In this document: piece by piece, positions 19,917 through 31,217 of the stretch
Layout of the letters: each line of letters starts with the position of its first letter
Position numbering within the stretch: the stretch's first letter is position 1
Assembly: GCA_018350325.1 (NCBI GenBank)
Contig: JAEVLN010000010.1
Coordinates: forward strand, 930,001-994,000
Direction: 5' to 3'
DNA length: 64,000 nt
DNA from: Globodera rostochiensis
Lineage: Eukaryota > Nematoda > Chromadorea > Rhabditida > Heteroderidae
The notes under the pieces: model-generated
Told to the model about the DNA's origin: nothing
What the model saw: only the letters and a program-made list of their open reading frames with translations
Databases searched by the model: none
Translations under genes and position numbers: made by a program

Positions 19917-20225
19917 TTAATGACGACGCGCAGTTAATTGACCCCCAAAAATGTGTGAAGTTTGCACGATTGGGCGGACGGACGATGATCTGTGGGCTTT
20001 TGAGCGGAGGTGCCCGTCGGTGGTTGACATTTTGATTAATTTTTTTCCCGTTTTTGGGTGGTTGAAAAGAATTCGCCCGATTCCATTCACCTTGCAGTTA
20101 CGATGACGTAATGATGATGATTTGAAAATTTTTCTTGTAAAACCGTATAAAATGAGCGGCCAATGTCCGTCAATGTACCACTCAAACAAACTCTTCCATT
20201 CAACCTCCTCCCCGAGACGAACGCG
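19917..20225 (+). promoter_or_regulatory. Conserved family 1 promoter block, gene D
   Basis: The most diverged block in the array: only one half-site remains (GACGCGCAGTTAATTG), but the GATGATC, TTTTGAGCGGAGGTG and ACGTAATGATGATGA elements are kept. TATAAAAT at 20146-20153, 80 bases before the ATG. Confidence 0.65.
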
Positions 20226-21245
20226 ATGATGAGTTCTACAACCGTCTTGATCAGCATTGTGCTGATTGTGCTGATCAGTGCCGGTCCCTTTGTTGTGCAA
20301 GCCGACAACCAAATTGTTGGGCCAGTTGATGAAAGCCATGAGCTGATCAAGTAAACACTTTTGAATATCAACAGACAAATTTTAAAAGCAACGATTTTAG
20401 TTCTTTAGGCGCTCTTCTGAGTTTTTAAATGTTTGAGACTCTAGGCTCTCAGATTTTGGGTTGATAATAATCAAAACAATTTCCCTGGGTATCGGCATGG
20501 TTGTGAAGCTGATCACCGCCCCGAGGGTCCTTGGGTTTAATTTGTTCACGCCCGGGGCGGCTACCATTCATCTTTTGTCTATCTTCTAACATATTTGCCT
20601 TTTAGTCGCATCAAACGCAACGGCTACGGCTACAGCGGCTATGGCTACGGCGGAAGCTGTTCCTCATGGTGAGTAAAATTTGTTTAAAAAAACAAATTGG
20701 GCATTTTTTGAATTTAAATTTTATTAAAAAATAAATTACCTAAGTTGCTCATCCTGCGGTGGAGGAGGAGGAGGCTCCAGCTACCAGGTGAATAATCCAA
20801 AACAGAAAATTTGATTTAAACATTATTCTTATTTTGCGTTCAGCCTACCTCCTACGTTCAACAGGCGGCACCGGCACCCCCTCCACCGCCACCACCACCA
20901 CCACCACCACCACCAGTGCAGCCGGTGTACACGCCGGTTAGGACGGGGGGGGGGGAGATTTGAGTGCAAACCGACAAAGTTTTAAACATCAAAATTTTGC
21001 AGGTGCAGCCGTCCTACTCTTCCTGCAACACCTGCGGCGGCGGCGGTGGCAGCGGTGGTGGCGGCGGCGGAAACGGTCTGTCCGGCTACAGCAGCAGCTG
21101 GAACAACGGTGGAAGCTCGTCCAACTCGTGGAGCAGTTCAGGCAACTCGGCCAGTTCCGGCGGCTCCGGCTCCTCCATGTCGGCGGGCAATGGCGGCGGC
21201 TATGGCTACGGCGGTGGAGGCTGCTCAGTGTGCGGACGCAAATAA
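20226..21245 (+). CDS. Five-exon Gly/Ser-rich secreted CxxC protein, array gene D
   Basis: Exons 20226-20350, 20606-20668, 20745-20787, 20844-20936 and 21003-21245 keep frame throughout (188 residues). The signal peptide exon is longer than in other copies (adds QIVGPVDE before SHELI). NRIKR is at 42-46. Exon 2 equals that of A and B. Exon 3 gives SSCGGGGGGSSYQ, and exon 4 a short polyproline stretch in PTSYVQQAAPAPP context. Exon 5 is VQPSYSSCNTCGGGGGSGG, then Ser/Asn/Gly-rich sequence with almost no Ala runs, ending GGGGCSVCGRK. The exon 4 donor is GTTAGG and a G-run follows in the intron. AATAAA at 21421-21426. This is the structurally richest copy and may be closest to the ancestral gene, which is inference. 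Confidence 0.8.
20516..20560 (+). promoter_or_regulatory. Conserved GC hairpin in intron 1 of gene D
   Basis: CCGCCCCG and CGGGGCGG form a perfect 8-bp stem around a conserved loop containing GGGTTTAATTTGTTCACGC. The same block lies in intron 1 of gene E and, more decayed, in F, J, K and L, within otherwise AT-rich introns. Function unknown. Confidence 0.5.
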
Positions 21246-21767
21246 ACGTGCAGCGTTGGGGCAAGAGAAGAAACCGGAAGACACGAAGGATGGACAAATT
21301 TTACCAAAAAAAATTTTCCTAGGCTCAAAAGCATTTTTTTTAACCCCCGTGCTGTTGTAGTATTTGTTTTGAATGCGGCCAGACGACGATTCGATACGCA
21401 ATCATTGTTTTTTTTTTGAAAATAAATATTCATTTTAGAATCAAATTTCATTTTTAGGGATTTAAGTATCTATCGGATAGGTGTTAATTTTTATCTAACA
21501 AAAATGTTTGAATTAGAGCGACGAAGCCCGAGGGGCGCGAGTTCTAAATCATTCAAACAAAATAATCAATTAAAAATCACACAAAAAAAGTGCGAATTCG
21601 ACCTTGGCCGGCAGCTCTTTGAAGAAGCTCCTAAATTGATTGGCGTGCCCATTAAATTTGATTAGAAAACGAGACAATGTAAATGGATGGTAGAGGGATT
21701 TCTGAAAATCAAACAAAAACAAAAAGTGAACTGATCAGTCTTCACGTCTCGAAATTCTGAGCAAGGA

Positions 21768-21875
21768 TATGTAGAGGATTGAAATCAACAAGTTCAACAT
21801 GGACTTGATTGGAATGAATATTGACGACATTGCGATCAATTTCAGGGCGTTGTTTCGGTTCCATGACTTTGTGCA
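21768..21875 (-). pseudogene. HTH-family linker remnant downstream of gene D
   Basis: Matches the linker of HTH copy 1 (SNQVPVELVDS and WDRNDRSEID region) with several changes and no HTH module. It is followed by a block shared with the region upstream of gene A. Confidence 0.65.
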
Positions 21876-22220
21876 AATACAAATGTTAAAACCAAATTTA
21901 TAATTTTGTTTTTATCAAATTTTGTAATATTCCAACATATGGCCCCAAAACTTACGACGAATTTTTACAAATAATAAATTTCGTCTTGAACAAATAATTA
22001 ATAATAAATAACCCATTACGTAACATTTCATAAACCAGTACCGGTAATTTAATTTCCAATTTATTATTTTGATTTTCAAAATCATAACTCATAAATATAG
22101 TCACGACAAACTTTCGTTTATTAAACAAAATTGTTTTTTTACAAATTTGTCTACAAAAACTGTGTGAATGATGATAACATGCTGATGATCTTTCGCCACA
22201 ACGAAATTTTCTTCAAAAGA

Positions 22221-22545
22221 ATTGAGTGCGTTTTGCGCAATTGGAAAGATTTTTTTGGTGCCGATGCGCAATTAATTGGGCCAAAAAATGGAGGAATTTT
22301 GCACGATTTGATGGACATGGACGATGATCGCAAGGCTTTTGAGCGGAGGTGCCCATTTTGATCAAATTTTATTGCCGTTTTTTGGATGGTTCAAAAGAAT
22401 TCATCCGAACTTCCAATTTTCGACGTAATGATGATGATGATCAAAAAATTTTATAAAATCGTATAAAATGGGCGGCCAATGTCCGTCAATGTACCACTCA
22501 AACAAACTCTTCCATTCGCTCCTCTTCCCCAAGACAAACGCGATA
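22221..22545 (+). promoter_or_regulatory. Conserved family 1 promoter block, gene E
   Basis: Complete block with TTGCGCAATTGG and GATGCGCAATTAATTGGGCC. TATAAAAT at 22462-22469, 84 bases before the ATG. Similarity to the gene A upstream region extends about 300 bases further (from about 21890). Confidence 0.7.
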
Positions 22546-23151
22546 ATGAGCTCTTCAACCGCCGTGATCATGCTGCTTGTGCTGGCCAGTGCTTTCGTTG
22601 TGCAAGCCGACGCTGCCGGGATCAAGTAACCATTTTTGAAATATTGCATATTAACTGACAAATTTTAAAAGCTAATTTTAATTATGAATTTTTTAGGCAC
22701 TTTTACTTTTTCAATGCTTGGGAGGGCTCGGGCGGGGCTTTCCGACTTTGGGTTGATAAAAAGTAAAACATTTTCCGTGGCATCGGCTTGGTTGTGAAGC
22801 AGATCACCGCCCCGAGGGTCTCCATGGGTTTAATTTGTTCACGCCCGGGGCGGCTACCATTCATCTTTTGTCTATCTTCTAACATATTTGCCTTTTAGTC
22901 GCTTCAAACGCTGCCCAACTTGCTATGGGCCAAGCTACGGCTACAACGGCTACGGCTACAACGGTGGAAGCGCGGCCGCTGCCGCGTCCGCTGCCGCGGC
23001 CGGAGGCAATGCAGCCGCCGCGGCCGCAGCCGCGGCAGCGGCCAACGGGGGCAGTGCAGCCGCATCAGCCGCAGCCGCGGCCAACGGAGGCTACGGTGGC
23101 TACGGCGGCTACGGTGGCTACGGCGGTTGCACAACTTGCGGACACAAATAA
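22546..23151 (+). CDS. Ala/Gly-rich silk-like secreted CxxC protein, array gene E
   Basis: Two exons: 22546-22625 and 22899-23151 (110 residues). The signal peptide is the second family type (MSSSTAVIMLLVLASAFVVQ). NRFKR is at 27-31, followed by CPTCYGPSYGYNGYGYNGG. Alternating poly-Ala blocks (up to 11 alanines) and NGG/GGN spacers come next, then four GGY repeats and CTTCGHK. There is no polyproline. The poly-Ala plus GGY pattern resembles silks and shell or cuticle matrix proteins. The cysteine pairs at both ends of the mature chain suggest disulfide-linked assembly, which is inference. AATAAA at 23311-23316. Confidence 0.87.
22807..22853 (+). promoter_or_regulatory. Conserved GC hairpin in intron 1 of gene E
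   Basis: Same stem as in gene D (CCGCCCCG/CGGGGCGG), with loop sequence CATGGGTTTAATTTGTTC. Bases just outside the stem (GTGAAGCAGATCA, CTACCATTCATC) are also conserved between copies. Confidence 0.5.
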
Positions 23152-23339
23152 ACGCGCAGCGTCGGGGCAAGAGAAGACAAAGACACGATGAATGGACAAA
23201 TTTTACCAAAAGCATTTCCATAGGCTCATAAAGCATTTTTAACCCACGTGCTGTTGTTGTTTTGAAGGAGGACAAACGATAATTTGACACGCAATCATTG
23301 TTTTTTTGGAAATAAATATTCATTTAGAATGGAATTTTC

Positions 23340-24640
23340 ATTGGAAATAATAATTTTTTTTTTATATTTTTAGTTTAGAAAAAGTAAACAATTATTTGAT
23401 TTATTAATTAAAAACAATCTTTTTGAATTTCTTCGTTTAAATTTCCAATAAACCAACTTCTGGTATCATTTCAATGGAAGCTCCCAATTCAAATAAATTC
23501 TTTGCTTATTTTGTTTGCATTATTTTTTAAACTAGGTGATCTTTGCCCTGTTAATTTGTTTAACATTTAAAAAGCTCGCCTCCACGCCAAACTGGTTTGG
23601 AGCGTTATTCGAATTAACATTTTCGACCAAAACCCCTTGGGATTCTAAAAATTTTCGTTTTTTGTTTTTCTGTTTTTTGAAAGATTTCTAATGAAATATT
23701 AAAAAAAGTTGCCTGTGAACGACAGTTTAATTCTTTATCTAACGATCAGTCAGAACAAAAGCAAAAGCTTATTTGATGAAGAGCAACGAAAGCAAGATGA
23801 AGCCTGACGATCTTTCTTGTAAAATGGGCGAAACTAGCAAATATAATTTTGAATGTTTACATTCTAATTTGGTGAATGAATATTGAACTGAAAATATTAA
23901 ATTAGAAAATTAAAATGCATTTAAAATTCCTTTGAATTTGCTGTTCTTGTTCTGTTCTTGTCTAAGAAAGCAAATTTGGCAATAAATAAATAATTGAAAT
24001 TTTTTTCTTTCGACCCAAGAAAAGGAAACCATGCACTTTTTTAATTTTCCCACCAGAAAGTAGGTAGGTAATTTGTTTTTATAATTAAAATTAATAAAAA
24101 GAAATCAGCAGGACCAGAGCTGCACAAAACTCAATGTTGTTTTCTGATGAAACGAAAAAGTTAAATTTCATTTTACAAAACAAAAAACAAAACGAACCAC
24201 GAAACGCCCAAAAAGTTACAAAAACGAAACAGTTTTGTCCATCTTTGGACAAGACCGGCGGGATCAGTCGGGATTATTGGTTTTTGAAATCTCGATCCGG
24301 TTTCTGAAAAATCGTAATCCCGAGTCATCATACTCAAAAATCTCATGAGTGAAAACGATTTTGCAATTTGTCAAACAAAATTATTTGTGGATTTCTCGTC
24401 ATGTTTGACTTAGCCCAACAACTCAGAATCACACTAGAAATCACCAGAAACTTTTTAAAAGGCGAAAATTCTCCAAAAAAATTTTTGCCGGATCCCCGAC
24501 CCAAAAAAGGTCGGGGACGGGCTCGGGGAGACCGAGGTTGGCCATGCCGGGCTCGGGGTCGGGGCTTAACCCAACTTGAAAACAAACAGCACGAAGAGGG
24601 CAGGTCCCATGACAACCGATCCGACGAACAAAATAATTTT
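23340..24640. other. Spacer between genes E and F
   Basis: AT-rich; no gene seen. Contains TCGGGG-rich repeat at 24490-24570 and the end of a GATCCCG-type repeat. Bases 23820-24300 are similar to 25660-26240 downstream of gene F, showing that the E and F units were duplicated together with their spacers. Confidence 0.5.
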
Positions 24641-24647
24641 TTGACAA

Positions 24648-24974
24648 GGATTGAGTGCGTCTTGCGCAATTGGAAAACAATTTTTTGGTCACGATGCGCA
24701 ATTAATTGGCCCAAAAAATGGGAGAATTTTGCACGATTTGATGGACGAACGCTGATCGTTGGGCTTTTGAGCGGAGTTGGCCATTTTGATCATTTTTATT
24801 GCCGTTTTTTAAATGGTTGAAAAGAATTCATTCGAACTTCCAGTTATACGACGTAATGATGATGATGATCAAAAAAATTTGGTAAAATCGTATAAAATGA
24901 GCGACCAATGTCCGTCAATGTACCACTCAAACAAACTCTTCCATTCGCTCCTCTTCCCCAAGACAAACGCGATA
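24648..24974 (+). promoter_or_regulatory. Conserved family 1 promoter block, gene F
   Basis: Complete block (CTTGCGCAATTGG, GATGCGCAATTAATTGGCCC). TATAAAAT at 24891-24898, 84 bases before the ATG. Confidence 0.7.
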
Positions 24975-25470
24975 ATGAGCTCTTCAACCGCCGTGATCAT
25001 GCTGCTTGTGCTGGCCGGTGCATTCGTTGTGCAAGCCGACGCTGCCGGGATCAAGTAACCATTTTTAAAATATTGCTTATTAACAGACAAATTTTAAGAG
25101 CTAATTTTAATTGTTATTTTTGAAATAATAGCCCGAGGGTCCATGGGTTTTATTTGTTCAAGCCCGGGGCGGCTACCATTCATCTTTTGTCTATCTTCTA
25201 ACATATTTGCCTTTTAGTCGCTTCAAACGCTGCCCAACTTGCTATGGGCCAAGCTACGGCTACAACGGCTACGGCTACAACGGTGGAAGCGCGGCCGCTG
25301 CCGCGTCCGCTGCCGCGGCCGGAGGCAATGCAGCCGCCGCAGCCGCAGCCGCGGCCGCGGCCAACGGAGGCAGTGCAGCCGCCTCATCCGCAGCCGCGGC
25401 CAACGGAGGCTACGGTGGCTACGGCGGCTACGGTGGCTACGGCGGTTGCACAACTTGCGGACACAAATAA
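24975..25470 (+). CDS. Ala/Gly-rich silk-like secreted CxxC protein, array gene F
   Basis: Two exons: 24975-25054 and 25218-25470 (110 residues). Nearly identical to gene E: same RFKR site, CPTCY entry, poly-Ala blocks and CTTCGHK end, with only a few changes (LAGAF for LASAF, SSAAAAN for SAAAAAN). Intron 1 is shorter because the left half of the conserved hairpin block is deleted. E and F are the youngest pair in the array. AATAAA at 25627-25632. Confidence 0.87.
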
Positions 25471-25639
25471 ACGCGCAGCGTCGGGGCAAGAGAAGACAAA
25501 GACACGATGAATGGACAAATTTTACCAAAAGCATTTCCATAGGCTCATAAAGCCTTTTTAACCCACGTGTTGTTGTTGTTTCGAAGGCGGACAAACGACG
25601 ATTTGACACGCATTGTTTTTTTTGGAAATAAATATTCAT

Positions 25640-26455
25640 TTAGAATGGAATTTTCAATTGAAAAATTTAGCAGATATATTTTTGAATGTTTACATTCTAA
25701 TTTGGTGAATGAATATTGAACTGAAAATATCAAATTAAAAAATTAAAAATGCTTTTTAAAATTCCTTTCTAGAGGTCGGAACAAAACAAGAACAAACAGA
25801 CAGGCTGTTCTAAGAAAGCAAATTTGGCAATTTAAATATAAAATTCGAAATTTTTTTTCTTTCGACCCAAGAAAAGAAAACCATGCACTTTTTTGCTTTT
25901 ACCACCGAAAGGTTACCTAATTTACGAAAAAGTTAAATTTCATTTTACGAGACGCAACGAAACGCCCAAAAAGTAACAAAAAACACTAAGAAAAAAAACC
26001 AAACGAAACAGTTTTGTCCATCTCTGGACAAGACCGGCGGGATCAGTCGGGATTATACCAGTTTTTGAAATCCCGATCTCCATCCCGGTTTTCGAAAAAA
26101 TCGTAATCCCGATGTCGGTCCCGGTTTCTAAAAAATCGGAATCACAATTTCGGTCCCGGTTTCTGAAAAATCGGAATCCCGGATTCCGCCCCGGTCGGAC
26201 CGGGATTAATCGGGATAAAAATACACCCCTAAGAATGGGATATTCAAATCCATTTTTTTATAAATAGTACCAACCTTTTCTTAGTCAAATCCAATTTAAG
26301 AATCATCAAAAAAGCAACGATTTAAAATTAAATCGAAAGTGAAATTGTTACTAAAGGAATTGGCACTTACCTACTTACATTATGGGGGCCAAAAAAATGA
26401 TTTTTATTTTTTTATTGTCGTTTTCCCCAAAAAACCACAAAAACTCCACAAGGAT
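25640..26455. other. Spacer downstream of gene F
   Basis: Paralogous to the E-F spacer. Contains repeated GGTCCCGGTTTCTGAAAAAT segments at 26080-26200. No gene seen. Confidence 0.45.
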
Positions 26456-26459
26456 CATC

Positions 26460-28290
26460 ACAACCCTGCAGTTTCGGTTCGGTTATCGGTTCGGTTTTGT
26501 TGAAACCGAAATTGGTTCGGTTATCGGTTCGTTTCGGTTTGAAACCAAAAGTTTCGGTTGGTTATCGGTTTGGTTTGGTTTGGAACCGAAAGTTTCGGTT
26601 GGTTATCGGTTCGGTTTTGTTGAAACCGAAATTGGTTCGGTTATCGGTTCGGTTTGGTTGAAACCGTAAGTTTTGCTTCGGTTACCGGTTCGGTTTGGTT
26701 GAAACCAAAAGTTTCGGTTGGTTATCGGTTCGGTTTTGGTTTAAACCGAAATTTTGGTTCGGTTACCGGTTCGGTTTGGTTGAAACCGAAAGTTTCGGCT
26801 TGGTTATCGGTTCGGGTGGTGAAAGTTTCGGTTCGGTTATTGGTTTGGTTCGGTTTAAAACCGAAAGTTTCGGTTTTACGGGCGGTTAACGGTTACGAAT
26901 TTTAAAAGGCCGGGGTTACGGTCGGTTAACGGTTATGACCACTAAAACCGCGGTTAACCGTCGCATCCGTTGTTGCTAAGGATTGAGACGATTTGCCTCT
27001 ATAATTTCTTTGACTTTTATTCACATTTCACCGAATCCCTTTATCTATCCAGTGGCTCAGTGGTGAAACTCTGACTGATTTTATTTGGTTTCTAGCCCCT
27101 TCCTCTGTAAGTATTTTATTTTTTATTTATATTTATCCCTTCTTTTTAGTATTCTTTCAACTTTTTGCAAAAATTTTAGATATAAAAAGTAAAATTCTAA
27201 GTTACATAAATAATTAGTGCATTTTAGAACTCAATTACCTAAAATTCGGACGATTTTCATAAGGCGTTAGATATTTGATTTTTTTCCTCGGCGGCGCCTA
27301 TCGGCACCGCCGAACCTCCACTCCTTTTCTTAAAATACTTTAGGAAACTAATGCGCAAAAAACAGAAAAAAATCACTCTGCTCGGTCGCGCTTTGTTAGA
27401 TTTTAATCATGAAAGTGTTAGAAAGAGATTAAAAATTTTATTCATTGACAAAATCTGATAAAAATCACTGTTAAGTTCAATACACATCAATTTTGATTTA
27501 ATTTTAGAAAGACGCCACATCACGATCGGAAAAAATTAGTTTTGAATCGATTTTTCGAAATCTGGAAAACTTTATTGATTTTTAAATAAGGCGGTTAACC
27601 GCGGATAACCGCGGGCGGTTAACGGTTATGAGATTTTGAGGACGGGCGGTTACGGGCGGTTAACGGTTACGGGTGTTTGAGCACGAGCGGTTACGGTTAC
27701 GAAAATTGGTAACCGTGCACAGGCCTGGTTAAAACCGTAAGTTTTGGTTCGGTTACCGGTTCGGTTTGGTTGAAACCGAAAGTTTCGGTTTGGTTGAAAC
27801 CGAAAGTTTCGGTTTGGTTATCGGTTCGGTTTGGTTAAAACCGTAAGTTTTGGTTCGGTTACCGGTTCGGTTTGGTTGAAACCGAAAGTTTCGGTTTGGT
27901 TATCGGTTCGGTTTGGTTAAAACCGTAAGTTTTGGTTCGGTTACCGGTTCGGTTTGGTTGAAACCGAAAGTTTCGGTTTGGTTATCGGTTCGGTTTGGTT
28001 GAAACCAAAAGTTTTGGTTCGGTTACCGGTTCGGTTTGGTTGAAACCGAAAGTTTCGGTTTGGTTATCGGTTCGGTTTGGTTGAAACCGAAAGTTTCGGT
28101 TTGGTTATCGGTTCGGTTTGGTTAAAACCGAAAGTTTTGGTTCGGTTATCGGTTCGGTTCGGTTTGAAACCGAATGTTTCGGTTTGGTTATCGGTTCGGG
28201 TTGGTGAAAGTTTCATCGGTTCGGTTATCGGTTTGGTTCGGTTTGAAACCGAAGTTTTGGTTTGGTTATTGGTTCGGGTCGGTTTGATAT
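26460..28290. repeat. Composite repeat with 41/82-bp units
   Basis: Two blocks (26460-26950 and 27720-28290) are built from 41-base half units starting GGTTATCGGTTCGG or GGTTACCGGTTCGG, alternating GGTTAAAACCGTAAGTTTT and GGTTGAAACCGAAAGTTTC. Together they form an 82-base higher-order unit, clearest at 27820-27980. The core between the blocks holds CGGTTAACCG runs, a tRNA-like A/B box pair near 27053-27098 and the hairpin motif at 27290-27311. The open frames here are repeat artefacts. Confidence 0.85.
27290..27311 (-). repeat. Dispersed hairpin motif copy
   Basis: Full stem copy on the minus strand (GGCGGCGCC, TATC, GGCACCGCC as read on plus). One of at least eight good copies in the window. 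Confidence 0.7.
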
Positions 28291-28465
28291 AAATTGTCAT
28301 CAAAATATTTTTAAATCGGAAAATTTAAGGTCGGGGACGGGCTCGGGGAGACCGAGGTTGGCCATGCCGGGCTCGGGGTCGGGGCTTAACCCTACTTGAA
28401 AACAACCAGCACGAAGAGGACAGGTCCCATGACAACCGATCCGACGAACAAAATAATTTTGTGAC

Positions 28466-28797
28466 AAGGATTGAGTGCGTCTTGCGCAATTGGAAATTTT
28501 TTTTGGCGACGATGCGCAATTAATTGGCCCAAAAAAATATGTGAATTTTGCACGATTTGATGGACGAACGCTGATCGGTGGGCTTTTGAGCGGAGTTGGC
28601 CATTTTGATCAATTTTAATTGCCGTTTTTTGGATGGTTGAAAAGAATTCATCCAAACTTCCAGTTATACGACGTAATGATGATGATAGGTATCATAAAAA
28701 ATTTTATAAAATCGTATAAATGGGCGGCCAATGTCCGTCAATGTACCACTCAAACGAACTCTTCCATTCGCTCCTCTTCCCCAAGACAAACGCGATA
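28466..28797 (+). promoter_or_regulatory. Conserved family 1 promoter block, gene G
   Basis: Complete block (CTTGCGCAATTGG, GATGCGCAATTAATTGGCCC). The TATA element is TATAAATG at 28715-28722, 83 bases before the ATG. Confidence 0.7.
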
Positions 28798-29105
28798 ATG
28801 AGCTCTTCAACCGCCGTGATCATGCTGCTTGTGCTGGCCAGTGCTTTCGTTGTGCAAGCCGACGCTGCCGGGATCAAGTAACCATTTTTAAAAAATTGGC
28901 TTTTAACAGACAATATTTTTGAAATAATAGGCTCTCTGACTTTTTCAATGCTTGGGAGGGGAGGGCTCCGGGCCTTCCGACTTTGGGTTGATAAAAATTA
29001 AAACAATTTCCGCGGCACCTTTAGTCGATTCAAACGTTGCGGGAACTGCTATTCGGCGCCGCCTGCCCCTCCACCACCGCCGCCACCGCCACCACCGCCG
29101 CCACC

Positions 29106-29138
<33 letters not shown>

Positions 29139-29397
29139 ACCGCCAAGCTACGGCTACAACGGTGGAAGTGCAGCCGCCGCCTCATCCGCAGCCGCGTCAA
29201 ACGGAGGCTACGGCGGCTACGGTGGAAACGCGGCCGCCGCCTCATCCGCAGCCGCGGCCAACGGAGGTTACGGCGGCTACGGTGGCTACGGTGGAAACGC
29301 GGCCGCCGCCTCATCCGCAGCCGCGGCCAACGGAGGTTACGGTGGCTACGGCGGCTACGGTGGCTACGGCGGTTGCACAACTTGCGGACGCAAATAA
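28798..29397 (+). CDS. Pro and Ala/Gly-rich silk-like secreted CxxC protein, array gene G
   Basis: Two exons: 28798-28877 and 29025-29397 (150 residues). Signal peptide of E type, NRFKR, then CGNCYSAPPAP and a proline run of about 30 residues. Three modules of the form GGNAAAASSAAA(A/S)NGGY follow, then GGY repeats, ending CTTCGRK. It combines the proline segment of A-C with the Ala modules of E-F. Intron 1 is only 147 bases and lacks the GC hairpin block. AATAAA at 29555-29560. Confidence 0.86.
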
Positions 29398-29579
29398 ACG
29401 CGCAGCGTCAGGGCAAGAGAAGAAAAAGAAGGCACAATGGATGGACAAATTTTACCGAAAGCATTTCCATAGGCTCTTAAAGCATACCCACATGCTGTTG
29501 TTGTAGTTGTTTTGAAAGCGGCCAAACGACGATTCGACACGCTGTTTTTTTGGAAATAAATATTCATTTAGAATAAAAT

Positions 29580-30889
29580 TTCATTGGAAAATTAGCAAAT
29601 ATAATTTGAATACAATGTAATTTGGTAAATGAATATATGGAAAATATCAAATTAGAAAATAAAAATGCTTTTAAACATTCCATTGAATTTGTTGTAGGTG
29701 GTTTTTTAAACTATTGTACAAATTTATTAGTGGAAATTTTTTTGGCTTGTTGAACACTTTTAATTTTCAAAATTTAAAATCAAATTCTGACGTAATTGTG
29801 CTAGAGGATGACAAGATAAAAAATCGTTTTCACTAAAAAAAGGCCCAAAATATTAATAGTGTAATAATCCTCAGCAACATAGGTAGGTGACTTAGCTGGT
29901 TATATAAACAGAAAACCCGACTGCTAATTGCTCAGCAGTGACCGTATTCTGTGGAATACAGTACGCTTTCGCGCCCATTGGCCCGTTCCGTTTCTCTCCG
30001 TAGCCGCAATTTGCGTCGAATTAAAACTGCGCAAAACAATTCAGTTTAGGTAAGCCTTCTCTGGACAGGACCGGAACTCCGAACAGATTTCTTCCGAACA
30101 GAATTGTAGGAAGTTCTGATCCGAATCTTGGTAAATGCATTCTTGAAAAGCACGCGCATTTCTAATGGTTGGTAATGTATGCGCAAACGCTTCTTTTGGA
30201 AGTTTTTGCTTTGTTACGTAATTAAATGGGTATTCGCTTAATTATTAATATATTCAATTCATTACGCATTGTAAGTACATATATTGGAACCGGTTCCGAA
30301 GCGGTTCCGGATTTTCACGGTTCCGGGAACCAGTTCCAAAAACGGTTTCGAATTTGCACAGTGATAAAGTTCCGAGGTTTTTACAAAGGGTTGGGTTTGG
30401 AGAAAGAGCACAACTAGATAAAATTTGGGTTCGAATGGTATATAAAGTTTGGGGATAGGTCTAACCGTGTCCGAAATTTGCTCTGCACAAAAAGTCGAAA
30501 AATGGCATTTGTTTTTTGACTGTTTTGGGAGAAATTCACAAAACAATGGGGTTTGAATCGGATCGGGTCGGGGTTAGTTAATTATAAGTTGGGGTGGTAT
30601 TGAACTACAAAAAATGTTTCTTAAGCGGGTATGTACGCGTTCGACTTGAGGTCGAAATACGATATGATCAAGTTTGAAGACGAAATAGTGTGGGAAAGTG
30701 AGAGATGTCGTAGAGATACGAGGGTAACGAGAGAGATACCTTTCACTTTTCCTTTTAGAAGTAGTCCCCATAGAACAATTGCTATAGTAAAATATTAAAA
30801 AGAGCAAAAATATTTAATTTAAATTAAAAAAATAAAGAATAAGAAAAACATAGAGAATCGTCCGGAAAGGGCTTGCCCGGCCGCGGAGA
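29580..30889. other. Spacer between genes G and H
   Basis: No gene seen. Bases 29880-30130 (CTTAGCTGGTTATATAAACA through GTCGAATTAAAAC) recur at 35810-36060 and, split by an insertion, around 39180 and 40945-41060. This is a duplicated spacer module. Confidence 0.55.
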
Positions 30890-31217
30890 AAAATGAATGC
30901 GTCTTGCGCAATTGGAAAATAATTTTTGGTCACGATGCGCAATTAATTGGCCCAAAAAAATATGTGAATTTTGCACGATTTGATGGACGAACGCTGATCG
31001 GTGGGCTTTTGAGCGGAGTTGGCCATTTTGATCAATTTTTATTGCCGTTTTTTAAATGGGTGGAAAGAATTCATCCAAAATTCCAGTTATACGACGTAAT
31101 GATGATGATGGTCATAAAAAATTTTATAAAATCGTATAAATGGGCGGCCAATGTCCGTCAATGTACCACTCAAACGAACTCTTCCATTCGCTCCTCTTCC
31201 CCAAGACAAACGCGATA
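30890..31217 (+). promoter_or_regulatory. Conserved family 1 promoter block, gene H
   Basis: Complete block. TATAAATG at 31135-31142, 83 bases before the ATG. Confidence 0.7.

Noticed and set aside
22820..22850. Intron motif GGGTTTAATTTGTTCACGCC resembling the nematode spliced leader start
   Set aside because: Only the GGTTTAAT core matches, the donor and Sm-site context of an SL RNA are absent, and it lies inside a protein-gene intron.
26382..26905. Frames with RFGYRFGFVETEIGSV repeats
   Set aside because: Translation of the 41/82-bp repeat; open in several frames with no gene features.
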